Source of the DNA: Bradyrhizobium centrolobii
GTDB taxonomy: Bacteria; Pseudomonadota; Alphaproteobacteria; Rhizobiales; Xanthobacteraceae
Direction: 5' to 3'
Assembly: GCF_001641635.1 (NCBI RefSeq)
Contig: NZ_LUUB01000018.1
Span: 19,953-83,952, forward strand
Length of the DNA: 64,000 nt
Positions 61,129-64,000 of this stretch are shown piece after piece (within the stretch, counting starts at the first letter, position 1; each line of letters starts with the position of its first letter). The position numbers and the translations under genes were made by a program. The notes beneath the pieces were generated by a model. That model made no database searches. It saw nothing but the letters and a program-made list of their open reading frames with translations, and was not told the origin of the DNA.

Positions 61129-62103
61129 TTACGACGCGACCACCGGCTCCGCCAGCACGCACCTTGCCGCCCTACCCGGCCCGACCTTCACATACCCCGG
61201 CAATTGCTCCAAACATCGCGGCTCGGCGAACTTGCAGCGGGGGGCGAAGGAGCAGTTGTGCGGCTTCTCTGCGAGCGAGGGCGGCGTGCCGGGGATGGTC
61301 TCGAGCCGCTGCCCGCGCTTGGCACCGTGGATGGTTGAGGCGAGCAGGCCCTTGGCATAGGGGTGCACCGGTGTGCGGACGATGTCGCGCAAACTCCCCT
61401 GCTCCACGATCTGGCCGGCATACATCACCGCGACGCGGTCGCAGATCTCGATGGCGACGCCGATGTCGTGGGTGACGAAGATGACGGACATGCCGAACTC
61501 GCGCTGCAGTTCGCGCAACAGCAACAGGATCTGGATCTGCACGGTGGCGTCGAGCGCGGTGGTCGGCTCGTCCGCAAGCAGGATCTTTGGCCGGCAGGCG
61601 AGCGCCAGCGCGATCATCGCGCGCTGGCGCATGCCGCCGGACATCTCGTGCGGATAGGCATCGAGCCGGCGCTTCGCCGACGGGATACGCACGACCTCGA
61701 GCATTTCGAGCGCACGCGCCCTGCCCTCCGCAAAACTCTTGCCCTCGTGGCGCACGACGCTTTCGGCGATCTGCGCCCCGATGGTGTAGACCGGATCGAG
61801 CGCGAGCGCGGGCTCCTGGAAGATCATCGAGACGGTCTGGCCACGGAAGGACGAGAGCTCCTCGTCGTTCATGGCCAGCACGTCGCGGCCCATGACGTTG
61901 ACAGTGCCCGAGATCAGCGTGCGCTTCTTCGGCAACAGCCGCATCAGCGCACGCAGCGTCACGCTCTTGCCCGAGCCGGACTCGCCGAGCAGGCCCAATA
62001 CTTCGCCATCGCCAAGCGAGAGATTGAGATCGTTCACGGCAAAGACCGTGCGCTCGCCGGTGAAGCGGATGTTGAGGCCTGAGATCTCGACGAGCTTTGT
62101 CAT
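61129..62103 (-). CDS. peptide/amide-type ABC transporter ATP-binding protein (OppD/DppD-like)
   Basis: A 324-residue ATPase. Walker [15 protein letters not shown] (about 41-54), signature [15 protein letters not shown], Walker [13 protein letters not shown], and the oligopeptide C-terminal motif [15 protein letters not shown]. Its ATG overlaps the amidase stop by 4 bp. It energises import of a small amide or peptide with the DppF-type partner at 63706. The permease and binding-protein genes must lie off the right edge or elsewhere. Confidence 0.9.
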   Translation of the reverse strand: MTKLVEISGLNIRFTGERTVFAVNDLNLSLGDGEVLGLLGESGSGKSVTLRALMRLLPKKRTLISGTVNVMGRDVLAMNDEELSSFRGQTVSMIFQEPALALDPVYTIGAQIAESVVRHEGKSFAEGRARALEMLEVVRIPSAKRRLDAYPHEMSGGMRQRAMIALALACRPKILLADEPTTALDATVQIQILLLLRELQREFGMSVIFVTHDIGVAIEICDRVAVMYAGQIVEQGSLRDIVRTPVHPYAKGLLASTIHGAKRGQRLETIPGTPPSLAEKPHNCSFAPRCKFAEPRCLEQLPGYVKVGPGRAARCVLAEPVVAS

Positions 62104-63515
62104 GACGGCAGTTTCGGTACCCGGTCGTGGTAGTCGGTCACGCGCTGGAATGCGGCGCCGATGGTGAGCAAGGTCGCCTCATCGAAGGAGCGGCCGATGA
62201 GCTGCATGCCGATCGGCAGGCCGCCCTTGGTGAAACCAGACGGCACGGTCAGCGACGGCAGGCCGAGGAAGTTCACCGGACGGGTGAACAGCGTCAGCCG
62301 CTGCAACAGCGCCGGCGCGTTCGGTCCGCCCCCGACATCGCTCTCCGCAATCGTCGGCGCCGGCACGGGCGAAGCCGGTGCGATCACCGCATCGACGCCG
62401 GCTGTGGCCGCATTGTGCGCGGCGAGCGCCGGACCGCGCCAGCGCATCGCCTCGAGATAGGTGATGGCGGGAACGGCGAGCCCGTTCTGAAGGCGCATCA
62501 GGACCTGCGGGCCATAATCCTGCGGCCGCTCGATCATCCAGCGCTTGTGGAAGGCGGCGGCTTCGGCCGCGAGCACGAGCTGGCTTGCCGCGGACAATTG
62601 CCGCTGATCCGGCAGCTCGACCTTGACGATGTCGGCACCCTCGCGCTTGAGCACGGCGATGGTCTCGTCCAGCACGCGCGCGACCTCGGCGTCGAGGTCG
62701 TCGACATAGAAGGACGCGGGCACGCCGATCTTCAGGCCCTTCAGCGAGCCTTTTGTCGCGGCGACATAGTCCGAAAGCGGCTCGTGGCTTGCGGTGGGAT
62801 CCTCGGGATCGGGACCGGCCATCAGCGCCAGCAGCAGCGCGCAGTCCTCGGCGGTGCGGGCGAGCGGACCGACCGTGTCGAGCGATTGCGACAGCGGCAT
62901 CGCGCCGGCGCGGCTGACGCGGCTCCAGGTGGTCTTGAGCCCTGTGACGCCGCAGAAATGCGCGGGCATGCGGATCGAGCCGCCGGTGTCGGAGCCGAGC
63001 GCCGCATAGGTGAGCCGCGCCGCGACAGCCGAGCCCGACCCCGACGACGAGCCGCCGGTGATATGCGCAACGTTCCAGGGATTGCAGACCGGACCGTAAT
63101 GACTGTTGTGGCCGGTCGGGCCATAGGCGAATTCGGCGAGATGCAGCGTGCCGAGCCTGATCTGGCCGGCGTCCTTCAACCGCTGCAAGGCGGTCGAGGT
63201 CGTGGTCGCGACGAAGTCGCGCCGGATCAGCGAGCCGCAGGTCGCGACCCTTCCGGCGTCGTAGTACATGTCCTTGTGGGCGAGCGGCACACCATGCAGC
63301 GGTCCGCGCACCTCGCCCTTGGCCAAGGCGGCGTCGGCGGCATCGGCTGCCTTCAGCGCCGCCTCCGATTCGAGCGACATGAAGGCATTGAGATGCGGCT
63401 GCCACTCCGCGATGCGGTGCAAGAGCGCGCGCGTCACCTCATGCGAGGACACCTGCTTCATCGCGATCGCGCGCGCGACCTCGGTGAGCGTCATCAATGC
63501 GGTCTCGATGCTCAT
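62100..63515 (-). CDS. amidase (amidase signature family, AtzE-like)
   Basis: A 471-residue amidase. Catalytic Lys in GVPLAHKDMYYDAGRVATCGS, glycine/serine loop GGSSSGSGSAVAARLTYAALGSDTGGSIRMP (in part), with the nucleophile in GSDTGGSIR. Its ATG overlaps the stop of the small AtzG-like gene (ATGA) and its stop overlaps the ABC ATPase ATG. It resembles AtzE, which needs the small AtzG protein as a partner. A GatA/GatC-like two-part enzyme is therefore likely. It hydrolyses an imported amide. Confidence 0.9.
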   Translation of the reverse strand: MSIETALMTLTEVARAIAMKQVSSHEVTRALLHRIAEWQPHLNAFMSLESEAALKAADAADAALAKGEVRGPLHGVPLAHKDMYYDAGRVATCGSLIRRDFVATTTSTALQRLKDAGQIRLGTLHLAEFAYGPTGHNSHYGPVCNPWNVAHITGGSSSGSGSAVAARLTYAALGSDTGGSIRMPAHFCGVTGLKTTWSRVSRAGAMPLSQSLDTVGPLARTAEDCALLLALMAGPDPEDPTASHEPLSDYVAATKGSLKGLKIGVPASFYVDDLDAEVARVLDETIAVLKREGADIVKVELPDQRQLSAASQLVLAAEAAAFHKRWMIERPQDYGPQVLMRLQNGLAVPAITYLEAMRWRGPALAAHNAATAGVDAVIAPASPVPAPTIAESDVGGGPNAPALLQRLTLFTRPVNFLGLPSLTVPSGFTKGGLPIGMQLIGRSFDEATLLTIGAAFQRVTDYHDRVPKLPS

Positions 63516-63709
63516 TTCGAAACCTTCGCAGTCTGGGCGATCACGTAGAGCGCGGGCTCGAGATCGAACGGCAGCGTGCCGGCGATTGCGGCAAAGCCCT
63601 CGAAAGCAGGTCCGATCGAATTGGAGATGCGCGTCGCGATCTCATCGTCCACGGGGACGCCGGCGACCTGAGCCATCGGCTTGATCTCTTTTGCAGTCGG
63701 TCTCGTCAT
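63512..63709 (-). CDS. AtzG-like small protein (DUF4089)
   Basis: A 65-residue helical protein with the DUF4089/AtzG pattern (VDDEIATRISNSIGPAFEG, LPFDLEPALYVI). AtzG is a GatC-like subunit that binds and stabilises AtzE amidase. It is placed directly before an AtzE-like amidase with a 4-bp overlap and after the partial ABC ATPase with a 4-bp overlap. Translation of all four genes is thus coupled. Confidence 0.87.
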   Translation of the reverse strand: MTRPTAKEIKPMAQVAGVPVDDEIATRISNSIGPAFEGFAAIAGTLPFDLEPALYVIAQTAKVSK

Positions 63710-64000
63710 GCGGTTTCCTCTCTGGGCGCGCGGCTATGGCCTGAACCCGGAATCGCCATGTAGCACGCGGCCTCGTGGCCCATCTTATCGAGCGCGGTGA
63801 GCTTTGGTGTAGCTTTTGCGCAGAGCGGCTCCGCAAACGGGCAACGGGTGTGGAAGCGGCAGCCCGAGGGCGGATCGATCGGATTGGGCGGATCGCCCGT
63901 GATCGGCGGCTTCTCGGTGCGCCTGTCAGGGTCGGAGGACGGCATCGCGGCGAGCAGCGCGCGCGTATAGGGATGGGCCGGCTGGTCCCAGACCTGATCG
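63706..64000 (-). CDS. ABC transporter ATP-binding protein (OppF/DppF-like), C-terminal part, cut by window edge
   Basis: The C-terminal 98 residues of a peptide-type ABC ATPase. It shows HPYTRALLAAMPSSDPD and the oligopeptide C-terminal motif GCRFHTRCPFAEPLC with four-cysteine spacing. The Walker motifs lie beyond base 64000. The frame is open across the edge; the ATG at 63945 is internal. It is the upstream partner of the OppD-like ATPase at 61129. Confidence 0.85.
   Translation of the reverse strand, partial: DQVWDQPAHPYTRALLAAMPSSDPDRRTEKPPITGDPPNPIDPPSGCRFHTRCPFAEPLCAKATPKLTALDKMGHEAACYMAIPGSGHSRAPREETA

Noticed and set aside
62127..63548. 473-residue plus-strand frame opposite the amidase
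   Set aside because: Antisense shadow; the minus-strand amidase has catalytic motifs and coupled neighbours.

Overview
The window is GC-rich DNA from an alphaproteobacterium, most likely Bradyrhizobium or a close relative. The grounds are a TRAP / hydroxycinnamoyl-CoA / ABC-binding-protein gene order like the p-coumarate locus I remember from Rhodopseudomonas palustris, an mbfA gene with an Irr-type (ICE) inverted repeat, and many small intergenic palindromic repeats of the kind that fill Bradyrhizobium genomes. I see no rRNA, tRNA, CRISPR array, phage or insertion sequence.

Layout. 1-1800: a frameshifted threonine dehydratase, an ArsR regulator and a glutathione S-transferase (GST). 2039-13766: an aromatic acid module. 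pobA is divergent from a three-part TRAP transporter, followed by DUF3237, DUF2270, a crotonase, a feruloyl/p-coumaroyl-CoA ligase, an SDR, a hydroxybenzoyl-CoA-type thioesterase and a periplasmic ABC binding protein, closed by a strong terminator. Together these would import hydroxycinnamates, activate and shorten them to 4-hydroxybenzoate, and hydroxylate that to protocatechuate. 13958-24425: two similar WYL-regulator/GST units, each with a clear palindromic operator candidate, around a membrane-anchored TAXI-like binding protein and a cyclic-nucleotide-gated K+ channel.

24468-38348: a second CoA-thioester module. A TetR-headed leftward run (SDR, crotonase, CouB-like ligase, three acyl-CoA dehydrogenases, nitroreductase) diverges from a thiolase, a second acyl-CoA ligase and an alpha/beta hydrolase. 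It holds every activity of one beta-oxidation round, and the gaps between the genes are filled by different palindromic repeats. 38380-39383: iron-regulated mbfA. 39621-47752: amidase, small SnoaL-like protein, zinc alcohol dehydrogenase, AidB-like flavoprotein, an SDR, a crotonase, the C-terminal remnant of another SDR, and a GNAT acetyltransferase.

47818-53359: DUF1127, LysR, an MFS importer, a small Rieske protein and two related amidohydrolases, probably an uncharacterised catabolic unit. 53515-60686: CinA-like protein, DUF1488, a TPR-like secreted protein, AMP nucleosidase, a type I secretion ATPase/adaptor pair and a GlsB/YeaQ membrane protein. 61129-64000: a tightly overlapping operon of two peptide-type ABC ATPases around an amidase and an AtzG-like small subunit, running off the right edge.

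The most interesting signals are regulatory: two matched 8-6-8 operators around the first WYL regulator, a perfect 13-5-13 inverted repeat at the second, a 20-bp palindrome upstream of the TRAP genes, an ICE box on the mbfA promoter, and an intrinsic terminator with no gene in front of it. The frameshifted dehydratase and the SDR remnant are the clear broken genes.
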